Shown piece by piece: positions 17,825 through 25,618 of a stretch of 64,000 bases of DNA. The position numbers and the translations under genes are program-made. The notes below the pieces were generated by a model. The model saw only the letters and a list, made by a program, of their open reading frames with translations, was not told the DNA's origin and searched no databases. The stretch is from Occallatibacter riparius. Its GTDB lineage: Bacteria > Acidobacteriota > Terriglobia > Terriglobales > Acidobacteriaceae. Position 1 is the first letter of the stretch, and every line of letters starts with the position of its first letter. Location of the stretch: contig NZ_CP093313.1 in assembly GCF_025264625.1 (NCBI RefSeq), forward strand, positions 3,286,001 through 3,350,000, read 5' to 3'.

Positions 17825-18307
17825 ATGTACGAAGTCATCCTCAAGCGATTCGACAATCCCGACGAAATCCGCACGTTCGAGAAGGGCAAGTTCGAACTCG
17901 TCCACATCGGCGGAATGACCATCGGCCGCGCCACTTACGAGCCCGGCTGGAAGTGGTCAGAACACGTGGGGCGCGCCCTGGGCAAAAAGAGCTGCGAGGT
18001 AGAGCACGTGGGCATGGTGATTTCCGGCTGCGCGACGGCCGCCATGGATGACGGTCGCATCATCGAAATGCACGCCGGCGACCTGTTCTTCATCGAACCC
18101 GGACACGATAGCTGGGTTGCAGGAAACGAGCCGTACGTCTCAATTCACTTGATGGGCGCAGCCCGACTACGCCGCCAGGAAGTGATCCCCACATCCGCGA
18201 GCCAAAGAAAGGGCGCAATCCGCAGATGCGAATTGCGCCCCTTTTTTTGTTACCTGTTCCCTGTTACCTGTTCCCTGCCTTTTACTGCTTGCCGAACCGG
18301 TAGATGA
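17825..18307 (+). CDS. Cupin-domain protein with a frameshifted 3' end
   Basis: The ORF is 160 aa; the cupin core spans residues ~25-115 (GMTIGRATYEPGWKWSEHVG, VEHVGMVISGCATAAMDDGR, GDLFFIEPGHDSWVAGNEPYV) with His/Glu metal-ligand candidates. GGAGG precedes the ATG. The last ~45 residues (from RLRRQEVIPT on) are low quality and read straight through a Rho-independent terminator at 18211. If one C in the run 18162-18164 is removed, the frame instead ends ...GAADYAARK with TGA at 18183-18185, 25 bases before the hairpin. The intended protein is therefore about 119 aa. Function unknown. Confidence 0.8.
   Translation: MYEVILKRFDNPDEIRTFEKGKFELVHIGGMTIGRATYEPGWKWSEHVGRALGKKSCEVEHVGMVISGCATAAMDDGRIIEMHAGDLFFIEPGHDSWVAGNEPYVSIHLMGAARLRRQEVIPTSASQRKGAIRRCELRPFFCYLFPVTCSLPFTACRTGR
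18211..18248 (+). terminator. Strong Rho-independent terminator after the cupin gene
   Basis: Arms GGGCGCAAT / ATTGCGCCC enclose an inner CGCA-GA-TGCG stem, followed by CTTTTTTT. On the minus strand the hairpin is followed by TTTCTTT, so it may also terminate the convergent OMP gene. It lies inside the annotated cupin ORF, which supports a frameshift there. Confidence 0.92.
18250..18279. repeat. Two-copy 14-base direct repeat
   Basis: TTACCTGTTCCCTG occurs twice in tandem between the terminator and the end of the OMP gene. The complementary strand is purine-rich (CAGGGAACAGGTAA) and belongs with the dispersed purine-rich repeats noted elsewhere. Confidence 0.7.
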
Positions 18308-19025
18308 ATCCAGCCTTGAATCCGCGGCTGCCTTGGAACTCCGATCCAAATCCGGTGAAGAAGTACTCCGGAGCAAGGCGCAGTGCCAGGGAGGGGCTCA
18401 CGTTATACTCGCCCATGACCTCCGCGCTGGCGGCGAAGGTGTTTCCGTCCGGCCACATGCCCACCGTCGTGCTGCCGTAGCCGTTCGTGTCGCCGGAGAA
18501 GTGTCCGTGGGCCAGGCCTGCCATGGCGCGCCCTGAGAACGAGAACTTTGGCTGCATGTAGAACCGGTACTGCGGCCCGGCCATGAAGTTGTACATGCTA
18601 ATCGACGGCTTGGTCACGTTATAGGGATTCAGGTAAACGAAGGTCGTGCCGTAGTTGCCGCGGGCGTTCAGCGTGACGCCCAGGCGGTCGCTGTAAAAGC
18701 GCGTGAAGTCCACATTCCAGGAATAGAACGAGGTGCGCTGCAGGTCCTTGCCGGGCGTGAACCGCATATAGCCCATGCCCAGTTGAACCTCATAGAGGTG
18801 CGAGTAGGTGTCGCGAATCGCCGCGGCGCGGCGCGCTTCGCGGCGGGCCTTGAGGCGTCCCTGAACGCTCACCGAGCCCTGCTGTTCGCCGGCCGGCTTC
18901 TGCGCCTGCGGCTGGCCCTGCTGGCTGCTGGAACTGCCGCTCGTTGGGGTGTCCTGGGCGAGTGCAAAGTGCGCGGCGGGCAGTCCCAACGCTAGCAAAA
19001 GAGCAACACGGCGAAAAGAAAACAT
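18282..19025 (-). CDS. Outer-membrane beta-barrel protein
   Basis: 247 aa. Signal peptide MFSFRRVALLLALGLPAAHF...ALAQ, then a low-complexity Ser/Gln segment and a short basic helix (RLKARREARRAAAIRD). An eight-strand-like OmpA/OMP_b-brl barrel follows (YEVQLGMGYMRFTPG; WNVDFTRFYSDRLGVTLNAR; NFMAGPQYRFYMQPKFSFSG; LALRLAPEYFFTGFG). It ends FKAGFIYRFGKQ. No ligand can be deduced. Divergent from the cytochrome gene. Confidence 0.8.
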   Translation of the reverse strand: MFSFRRVALLLALGLPAAHFALAQDTPTSGSSSSQQGQPQAQKPAGEQQGSVSVQGRLKARREARRAAAIRDTYSHLYEVQLGMGYMRFTPGKDLQRTSFYSWNVDFTRFYSDRLGVTLNARGNYGTTFVYLNPYNVTKPSISMYNFMAGPQYRFYMQPKFSFSGRAMAGLAHGHFSGDTNGYGSTTVGMWPDGNTFAASAEVMGEYNVSPSLALRLAPEYFFTGFGSEFQGSRGFKAGFIYRFGKQ

Positions 19026-19321
19026 CGGTATTGGAAGTCCTCCACGGGATTACGGACGCTGCGCTCAGGCACATTTCCATTGATCCGCGCCATGCCCTGC
19101 GGCATCACGGGCGCGGCCGGCTGCAACTTGGCGCTGAGCGGCTATCCCCATAGGTATTAAATCACCTCACAGGGACCGCTGTATTGATCCGGCTCCCCTT
19201 TTGGACGCCGCGAATCACGATTCGCTTCCGGGAAATGCCGGCACCCGTCGGTCCTTCAGCCAGAATTCAGCTAAGCCCCATAGGCTACGATCAATAGCAG
19301 TTCAGGAGGGTGCGTTTCCCT

Positions 19322-19897
19322 ATGGCCCGTTTCTTGCTCGGACTTCTCATTGGAATCATCGCGGTTCCCCTCTGCGTCTTCGCCTACTTCAAGTGGGGCA
19401 AGGTGCCTGTGGCCGTCAACGATCCGCCCTTCCCGCAGGAGCGCCTGATTACGGCCGGGCCGCTGAGCGCGCGCATCGATCGCGAACTGGTCAAGAACCC
19501 GCCTATCCAGCCCAACGAGGAGAACTTCCTCTCCGGCGCACACATTTACGCCGACCAGTGCGCCGTCTGCCACGGGTTCCACGGCAAGCCGTCTGTCGTT
19601 GGCACGCATGAGTTCCCCACGGCGCCCGCCCTGTGGGAGAAACACCGCCGCGGCGATGTAGTCGGCGTCAGCGACGATCCGCCGGGGGAGACGTATTGGA
19701 AGGTCATCAACGGCATCCGCCTCACGGGCATGCCGGCCTACAAAGACGTGCTCAACGACACCCAGGCGTGGCAAGTGAGTTTGCTGCTGGCCAACGCCGA
19801 CAAGCCGCTGCCGCCCTCCGTCGTGTCCATCCTGAATGGCGAAACCACGACCCAGAGCCCGATGGGCCCTGTGCCCGTGGGGCCGGCACAAAAGTAA
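19322..19897 (+). CDS. Membrane-anchored monohaem cytochrome c
   Basis: 191 aa from the ATG at 19322, 12 bases after AGGAGG; the GTG at 19310 sits on the Shine-Dalgarno itself and is impossible. An N-terminal anchor (FLLGLLIGIIAVPLCVFAYF) is followed by a class I cytochrome domain with CAVCH at residues 80-84 and a likely axial Met in RLTGMPAYKD near 140. It should act in periplasmic electron transfer; the partner is unknown. A 42-codon ORF with a very strong ribosome site follows 15 bases later. Confidence 0.88.
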   Translation: MARFLLGLLIGIIAVPLCVFAYFKWGKVPVAVNDPPFPQERLITAGPLSARIDRELVKNPPIQPNEENFLSGAHIYADQCAVCHGFHGKPSVVGTHEFPTAPALWEKHRRGDVVGVSDDPPGETYWKVINGIRLTGMPAYKDVLNDTQAWQVSLLLANADKPLPPSVVSILNGETTTQSPMGPVPVGPAQK

Positions 19898-19912
19898 GAG
19901 AAGGAGATAACC

Positions 19913-20041
19913 ATGGGACTGGGTTCGACTATCAAGAAAGTACTGAAGATCGCGCTCATGAGCCTAGGCGCGTCCAGTCCTCAGAAAAAGCCGTCTACAC
20001 CGAAATCTGATTCAAAATCCGATTCCGGAGCGGTACACTGA
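19913..20041 (+). CDS. Small basic/Ser-rich peptide (42 aa)
   Basis: MGLGSTIKKVLKIALMSLGA begins a 42-residue frame whose second half is Lys/Ser/Asp/Pro-rich. It is preceded by GAAGGAGATAACC, one of the best ribosome sites in the window, and lies 15 bases behind the cytochrome gene. The first half could form an amphipathic helix. No homologue is recognised; the translation signal and position are the evidence. Confidence 0.55.
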   Translation: MGLGSTIKKVLKIALMSLGASSPQKKPSTPKSDSKSDSGAVH

Positions 20042-20056
20042 GCGCGGTCATGATCC

Positions 20057-20191
20057 ATGTGGCTCCTTGAGCTCATGTTCGATCTCGTTGCCGCGGCCAT
20101 CGAAGCCTTCGATACTGTCACGCGTGAAGACCTGAAGAACCGCAACGATCGCGGCCTGCTCAAGAAGTCCTCTGATAAGTACGTCTGCTGA
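20057..20191 (+). CDS. Possible small acidic/basic peptide (44 aa)
   Basis: ATG 20057 to TGA 20191 reads MWLLELMFDLVAAAIEAFDT and then a charged tail (REDLKNRNDRGLLKKSSDKY). Composition is protein-like and it lies 15 bases after the previous mini-ORF, but there is no clear Shine-Dalgarno. A tentative call. Confidence 0.35.
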   Translation: MWLLELMFDLVAAAIEAFDTVTREDLKNRNDRGLLKKSSDKYVC

Positions 20192-20246
20192 TCGCGACCG
20201 TTCCCGCTCTTACTCCATTCATTTCATTGCGCCCCCTCCATTCTCC

Positions 20247-22297
20247 GTGCAATCATCGCTACAATTCACACGTTCCCCGGGGGTCGGAGTGCGCCGCACG
20301 GTCAGCTTCCTCCTGCTCATCTTCGCTACGCTGGCCTTGTCCACCTCCGCGCAGGTCTTTGATCTCGCGCAGGACCGTGTTCCCATCACCGAACTCCACG
20401 GCATGGTTCGCTTTCACACCGGCGACGATCCCCACTGGTCCGATCCCGCGTTCGATGATTCCCAATGGCCCCTAATTTCCCCTGACAGGAGCTGGAGCGA
20501 GCAGGGCTACAGGGATTACGGCGGGTTCGCATGGTACCGCTTCAGAGTGATGCCGGCGCCCGGCCATCGACAGCTTGCCCTTTATATCCCCGGCATACGC
20601 ACCAGCTACCAGGTGTTCGCCGACGGTAACCTGGTCGGCTCATTCGGCGGCTTTCCTCCAGACGGCGTCGTTATGCGGCTACACCATCACCTGGTTCTGC
20701 TGCCCGCGGAGCACGGCGGCGAAATGGAGATCGCCATCCGAGTTTGGCACTGGCCGCATTGGGCGATGTACTTCGGCGGAGGATTTACGGCTGCGCCGCG
20801 TATCGGCGACGCCGACCAGCTCAGGTACTGGGCAATGCTCCAAGACAGGGACACCTTCTGGGAACTGTCTGCACAGGATTACCTCGCCCTGCTCAATTTC
20901 CTCTATGGTGCCGCCGGGCTGGTTTTGTTCCTCATGCGACGCAAGGAGCGCCTTTACCTTTGGTACGGCTTGACCGGCTTTTTGTTCTGCGGCTGGTCGC
21001 TCATGAACGTTTACACGGCGTCTCACGACGTGCCGGAGATCGCGAGCGAAGCGTTAACGAACGGTCTGTTCGCGACCGCAGGATTCTTCACCTTCCTGCT
21101 CTTCGTCTGGACGATGCTGGAAGCCGGCGCACCATTTGGATCTGGGTGGGAGTCGCCTGCATCGCGCTTGACCTGATGATGTGGACTCTGCCCCCGCTGC
21201 TGCGTCTGCCGGTCTCTGTCGGCAACTTCATCTTCACGCTCATCAATCTGCCCTTCACGCTGATGCCTGTGATCCTGCTCATCCAGGGGTTCAGACGCGG
21301 CCATCCCGACGCCCGATTGCTCCTGATTCCGGTGCTTTTGAACACGATTGCCAACTGGATTAATGACGCGCTTTGGGCAATCGCCACTCGCGGCGGCACC
21401 TGGATTGTGCCTTACCGCACCTTTTGGAACAGGACCTTCAGCTGGCCGTTCAACTTCGGCCTTTACGAGCTGTCGATTGCCATCCTGCTTCTTGCCATTC
21501 TTGCCGTCGTGGTGCTTCGTTTTGCCCGCTCGCGTCGCGAAGAGGAACACATGAGAGGCGAGTTGGAAGCGGCCAGGGCAGTGCAGCAGGTGCTGATTCC
21601 GGATGCAATTCCAACTATTCCTGAATTCGCAATCGAAAGCGTCTACAAGCCCGCCGGCGAAGTTGGTGGCGACTTCTTTCAGATACTCGCTACTCCTCAA
21701 GGCGGTGTGCTTGTCGTCATCGGCGATGTCAGCGGCAAGGGTATGCCCGCGGCCATGACCGTATCGCTCCTAGTCGGCACGTTCCGCACGCTGGCGCACT
21801 TCACGCAAAGTCCAGGGGAGATACTGCGCGCCATGAATCAGCGCATGCTGGCACGCTCTGCGGGAGGCTTTACCACCTGCCTGGTGCTGCGCGTCGATGC
21901 CGACGGCGCCCTCACCGTCGCCAATGCCGGCCATCTGGCGCCCTATGCCGATGCTCAGGAACTGCAGATCGAGAACGGGCTTCCGCTTGGATCGATGGCC
22001 GACGCCCAATACACGGAATCGCAGTTCAAACTGCCGCCCCGCGGCCGCCTCACTCTCATGACCGACGGCATTGTGGAAGCGCGCAACAAGAGTGGGGAAC
22101 TCTTTGGTTTTGAGCGAGCGGCGAAGCTCTCTTCCGAGCCAGCAGAAAGAGTCGCCGAAGCAGCCCAGAGGTTTGGCCAGGAGGACGACATCACCGTGCT
22201 CACGATTTCGCGGGCGGCTTCCGCTGAAGAGGTGCCGGGGGCAACACGGAGATCTGCATCCTTGACCATGTCGGTAGAATCCAATGAAGCGATATGA
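20247..22297 (+). pseudogene. 7TM-type SpoIIE (PP2C-like) phosphatase split by a -1 frameshift
   Basis: The first frame (20247-21176) encodes a signal peptide (RTVSFLLLIFATLALSTSAQ; GTG 20289 is an alternative start), a jelly-roll-like extracellular domain (residues ~35-180) and the first TM helices. It stops after SGWESPASRLT. The second frame continues the membrane region from RTIWIWVGVACIALDLMMW through several helices into a cytoplasmic SpoIIE phosphatase (VYKPAGEVGGDFFQI; VVIGDVSGKGMPAAM; LTLMTDGIVEARN; FGQEDDITVLTI), ending at 22297. Adding one C between 21125 and 21126 joins them as ...MLEARRTIWIW. The whole resembles 7TMR-DISM receptors with a SpoIIE output that act on anti-sigma antagonists. 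It may be a real mutation or a sequencing error. Confidence 0.85.
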
Positions 22298-22473
22298 CCG
22301 AGAGGAATGAACCCGTGACCAGCAAGAATGAAGGGAAGAGTTTCTGGCGCGTGTTCTTCGACTGGTTCATTCTCTTCAGCGGCATCTCCACCGCTTCAAA
22401 CCTCTCGCGCACCCGCAAGGCCCCCGTGGTCGGCCGCGGCCTTTTCCTGTTTCGCAAGCGCGAGAAGCACTGA
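22294..22473 (+). CDS. Small basic protein coupled to the SpoIIE gene (59 aa)
   Basis: ATG 22294 overlaps the SpoIIE TGA (ATGA), giving 59 residues; GTG 22315, with GAGAGGA upstream, would give 52. The sequence includes SFWRVFFDWFILFSGISTAS and ends with a basic RTRKAPVVGRGLFLFRKREK tail, so it may be a peripheral membrane peptide. No family is recognised. Confidence 0.5.
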   Translation: MTERNEPVTSKNEGKSFWRVFFDWFILFSGISTASNLSRTRKAPVVGRGLFLFRKREKH

Positions 22474-22647
22474 AGTTTTCAATTTGGGATCTCGGGCCGA
22501 ATCGAAACCGTCCAAAATTCCTTGTGACGCGAAGCACAGCCGGCGGTGTGGTTTCATCGCACACTGAACCCAGAGGGAGTTTTGTGTGGCTCTGATTCTG
22601 CGCCCACGCAGGATGCGCAACGGGACTTCCTGCTTCGGAGGTGGGAC

Positions 22648-22809
22648 GTGGAGTTGGTTTTAACTGAGATCGGGGTGGTTTTCATGATCATGGCAGTCTT
22701 GGCTCCTGTGCTGGAAGCATGTACATTACACAGGTTCCCGCGGAGGACGCTCCTTCCGGGTGGGCTCGCGATGATTCTGGGAGTTCTCCTGCTGGCTGCT
22801 GCGGAATAG
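22648..22809 (+). CDS. Small two-helix membrane protein (53 aa)
   Basis: Start GTG 22648 follows GGAGGT by 5 bases. The peptide has two hydrophobic segments (IGVVFMIMAVLAPVLEAC; LPGGLAMILGVLLLAAAE) joined by a basic loop (LHRFPRRTL). The longer frame from 22546 adds an implausible N-terminus. Function unknown. Confidence 0.5.
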   Translation: MELVLTEIGVVFMIMAVLAPVLEACTLHRFPRRTLLPGGLAMILGVLLLAAAE

Positions 22810-22922
22810 GCCGGCGGCTTCAAATTCCACCTAAAGTCCAACGACGTGCGGGCCCGGCGGCGATCCCGGGGAGTTTCGCTGCTTTGCGGCCTTAATAAGT
22901 CCGAATCTCCTTCCGGCCTCAC

Positions 22923-22943
22923 ACGCCGAGTGCGCGGCGTTTT
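22923..22943 (+). terminator. Terminator-like hairpin just upstream of mqnC
   Basis: Stem ACGCCG / CGGCGT with a 6-base loop followed by TTTT, ending about 12 bases before the mqnC ATG. It could end the upstream small-gene transcript, or act as a leader structure of mqnC. Confidence 0.5.
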
Positions 22944-22954
22944 AAAATCAAACT

Positions 22955-24001
22955 ATGTCGCTGACTCGCCAACAGGCCCTCGAATACTTCCAGTCCTCTG
23001 ATCTCATCGGACTGGGCATGGAGGCGGACTCCGTTCGCCGCCGTCTGCACCCCGAGGGCGTGGTCACCTACATCATCGACCGCAATATCAACTACACCAA
23101 CTTCTGCACCGAGTACTGCACCTTCTGCGCCTTCTACCGGCCGCTCAAAGGACCGAAGGCCAGCGAGGGCTACATCCTCGACTTCGAGAAGATCTACGAG
23201 AAGATTGCCGAAACGGTGGAGATGGGCGGCACGGGCGTGCTGATGCAGGGCGGCATCCACCCGGACCTCAAGATCGACTGGTTCGAGAACCTGTTCACGG
23301 GCATCAAGCAGCGCTTCCCGCAGATCTGGCTGCACTGTCTGTCAGCTTCTGAAGTCCTGGCCATCGCTGAGTACTCCAACCTGGATCTGCGCACGACGAT
23401 TGCGCGGCTACGTGACGCCGGCCTGGATTCAATTCCCGGCGGCGGAGCTGAGATCCTCGACGACGACGTGCGCGAGCGCATCGCACGGCTCAAGTGCCGC
23501 ACCGAGGATTGGCTCAGCGTGCACCGCACGGCCCACCAACTCGGCATGCGCACCACCGCCACCATGATGTTCGGCGTAGGCGAAACCTGGGAGCAGCGCA
23601 TCAATCACTTTGAGGTTGTGCGCCGCCTGCAGGAAGAGACCGGCGGATTCACCGCGTTCATCCCGTGGAGCTTCCAGCCTGGGCACACCGCACTGGGCGG
23701 TCGCGGCTGGGACGAGGCTACCTCTGTTGAATATCTGAAGGTGCTGGCCATCTCGCGGCTCTACCTCGACAACATCCTCAACGTGCAGGCGAGCTGGGTT
23801 ACGCAGGGGCTCAAGGTGCTTGAGCTCGGCCTCCATTTTGGCGGCAACGACGTAGGCTCGGTGATGCTGGAAGAGAACGTCGTTAAAGCTGCGGGAACTT
23901 CGAACTGCACGACCGAAGAAGAACTGCGGCGCATCATCCGCGATGCCGGGTTCAAGCCGGTGCAGCGGGATACGCTGTATCGGACTTACTTCCTGAATTA
24001 G
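22955..24001 (+). CDS. mqnC: Cyclic dehypoxanthinyl futalosine synthase MqnC
   Basis: 348 aa radical SAM enzyme of the futalosine route to menaquinone; it cyclises dehypoxanthinyl futalosine. The cluster-binding motif CTEYCTFC lies at residues 51-58, followed by FYRPLKGPKASEGYIL, LMQGGIHPDLKIDWFE, IPGGGAEILDDDVRERIA and GFTAFIPWSFQPGHTALGG. It closes with LGLHFGGNDVGSVMLEENVV, the strongest marker separating MqnC/MqnE from other radical SAM proteins; QGGIHP and GRTAL-like spacing favour MqnC. No other mqn gene is in the window. Confidence 0.93.
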   Translation: MSLTRQQALEYFQSSDLIGLGMEADSVRRRLHPEGVVTYIIDRNINYTNFCTEYCTFCAFYRPLKGPKASEGYILDFEKIYEKIAETVEMGGTGVLMQGGIHPDLKIDWFENLFTGIKQRFPQIWLHCLSASEVLAIAEYSNLDLRTTIARLRDAGLDSIPGGGAEILDDDVRERIARLKCRTEDWLSVHRTAHQLGMRTTATMMFGVGETWEQRINHFEVVRRLQEETGGFTAFIPWSFQPGHTALGGRGWDEATSVEYLKVLAISRLYLDNILNVQASWVTQGLKVLELGLHFGGNDVGSVMLEENVVKAAGTSNCTTEEELRRIIRDAGFKPVQRDTLYRTYFLN

Positions 24002-24010
24002 CTCGAGATC

Positions 24011-24481
24011 ATGCCGGGAACATCACTGATACGACGGGTTCGCTACGTTGTCAGCCGAGCGTTTATGGCGGGCGGGGTTGGCGTGGCAGTCATTGGAGTC
24101 GGTTTCGCAATTCACACAACTCTGTTCTTGCGGAGTGCGCTGTCTGCAACGGGTACTGTCGCTGAACTTCAGTCGCTGAAAGACGATCAGAGTGGTGGGA
24201 TCGTGTATTCACCCATTTTCCGATTTGCGGCAGCTGACGGCCAAACGTACACGATCACTTCAAGCACGGGATCAAACCCGCCATCGTTCGTCGTGGGGCA
24301 GACGGTTCGGGTGCTCTATGAGCGCGAGCATCCAAGCGATGCCTTGATCGACTCATTTGGGCAGCTCTGGCTCTTTCCACTTATCTTTTGTCCACTTGGG
24401 ATTGCCTTTGCGGCGGCCGGCTATCTGGTGCTGAGATTCGATCGCAGGCTCACGGTGCAAATGGCCGCCACAGCCTTATAG
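24011..24481 (+). CDS. DUF3592-like membrane protein
   Basis: 156 aa. Two TM helices (AGGVGVAVIGVGFAIHTTLF; LWLFPLIFCPLGIAFAAAGY) flank a ~75-residue extracytoplasmic beta-rich domain (ATGTVAELQSLKDDQSGGIV...SPIFRFAAADGQTYTITSST...VGQTVRVLYEREHPSDALID), the DUF3592 layout. It starts nine bases after mqnC and may be cotranscribed. Function unknown. Confidence 0.75.
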   Translation: MPGTSLIRRVRYVVSRAFMAGGVGVAVIGVGFAIHTTLFLRSALSATGTVAELQSLKDDQSGGIVYSPIFRFAAADGQTYTITSSTGSNPPSFVVGQTVRVLYEREHPSDALIDSFGQLWLFPLIFCPLGIAFAAAGYLVLRFDRRLTVQMAATAL

Positions 24482-24517
24482 AGCCGAGAGCCACTTTGCA
24501 CCTAAGAAGCGATCTGA

Positions 24518-25123
24518 TTACATCCCCTTCTGCAGAACCCAGGTTGTCATACATCGCTGATCCTGGACTATCGTCGTCTTCAGCGGATCCACGAGCGTTC
24601 CGCCCAGCTCTGCCGTAAGGTCCAGCAGCATCTTCTGGTCGACGAGGAACCACTCGGATCTTCCTACCGCGAAGATTCCCGGCCGCAGCTCCGGGAAGGT
24701 CATGCCGATGCGCGAGGCTAGGCGGCAGAACAGCAATCCGCCCGGGCGCAGAACGCGACCGAGCTCGCTGAGCATCGCGCGGAAGTGCTGTTCATCGCGA
24801 GCGAAGTGAAGGACCGCGCTGCATATCACCAAGTCCGCGAAGCCGTCTGGAAATGGCATCGACTCTACTGGTCCGATGGAGAAGTTCTCGGGCGGCAGGT
24901 CCTGCTGCAGGGAGGCGGCAAGCCTCCGTACCGCGCTGATGGCCGCTGGGTCGGCATCGATACCGAAGACCTCAAAGCCCTGGCGCAGCAGGTAAACGAG
25001 ATTCCGGCCCACGCCGCATCCGGCATCGAGTACGCGCATTCCTGGCGTGATATTTCCGCGAAGGATTTGATCGAAGAGATAGATGTCGATCTGTCCGAAC
25101 TGCTCTCGCAGGGTCTGTGTCAT
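24518..25123 (-). CDS. Class I SAM-dependent methyltransferase
   Basis: 201 aa from ATG 25123 (TTG 25132 is an alternative). Motif I is MRVLDAGCGVGRNLVYLLRQ, the acidic motif II end is VFGIDADPAAI, then FADLVICSAVLHFARDEQHF and LGRVLRPGGLLFCRL, as in Methyltransf_11. The substrate is not evident. The C-terminus (SEWFLVDQKMLLDLTAELGG) is not diagnostic. Convergent with the DUF3592 gene, with a 36-base gap. Confidence 0.8.
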   Translation of the reverse strand: MTQTLREQFGQIDIYLFDQILRGNITPGMRVLDAGCGVGRNLVYLLRQGFEVFGIDADPAAISAVRRLAASLQQDLPPENFSIGPVESMPFPDGFADLVICSAVLHFARDEQHFRAMLSELGRVLRPGGLLFCRLASRIGMTFPELRPGIFAVGRSEWFLVDQKMLLDLTAELGGTLVDPLKTTIVQDQRCMTTWVLQKGM

Positions 25124-25132
25124 TCCGGTCAA

Positions 25133-25618
25133 CTCACTTGATTTGAGCAGGATAGCCGGTTGGGAGGATCGCGTCCATCAGGGAGCCGGGCTGTGGCCTC
25201 GGAAGGTGCTAGCTTGTTCAGTTTTGGAGGTGTTTACTCGAAAGTAAAAACGAGCATTCGCTATTGCGAGGAGGGATTTTGCCTCTATGGAATCTAGTAG
25301 ATTGCTATTCTATTTGGATTGTGTCCATTGCGGAATTTTTGGCGAAGATTTGGAGAAGTAAAAACAGGGGGAGGGGTAGCTAATTTTCTAGTAACCCCAT
25401 TTACCTTCCAGTAACTCCAGGCCGTTCCTAGTCATGGATTTCCCAACGGGTCGATTATGACGGAACCGTGGGCGGCGACGCTGTATCGGGCGTCACAGAG
25501 TGTAGTGATGCCGCTCTTTTGTTCATCTTCCCCTTTACCGACCAACTCCGTTAACCTCGTATGAACACGCATCTCACCCAGAGGGTCCCCAGAAATCTTA
25601 GGAGCCGTAGCTTTCCGA
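25133..25618. other. 486-base gene-free region holding one copy of a duplicated non-coding element
   Basis: No credible ORF on either strand. The stretch is AT-richer than its surroundings. Positions 25286-25411 are repeated near 57.8 kb. TAGGAG at about 25600 precedes the peptidase start by 13-16 bases. No confident promoter hexamers are seen. Confidence 0.5.
25286..25411. repeat. Conserved non-coding element, copy 1
   Basis: Shares GGAGAAGTAAAAACAGGGGG, AGGGG, then a C/T-variable base, AGCTAATTTTCTAGTAACCC and CATT with copy 2 at 57731-57851. Weaker similarity upstream includes TATGG/TGAATCTAGTAGATTG. The region GGGG..AGCTA ATTTTC TAG..CCCC can pair imperfectly. Reverse-strand reading shows GTTACTGGAAG, GTAAATGGG and GTTACTAG, direct repeats one helical turn apart. 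Confidence 0.75.

Noticed and set aside
19896..19916. Ribosome site resembling that of expression vectors (GAAGGAGATAACCATGG)
   Set aside because: Flanking DNA is continuous with native cytochrome gene and there are no vector sequences; it is simply a strong natural Shine-Dalgarno.
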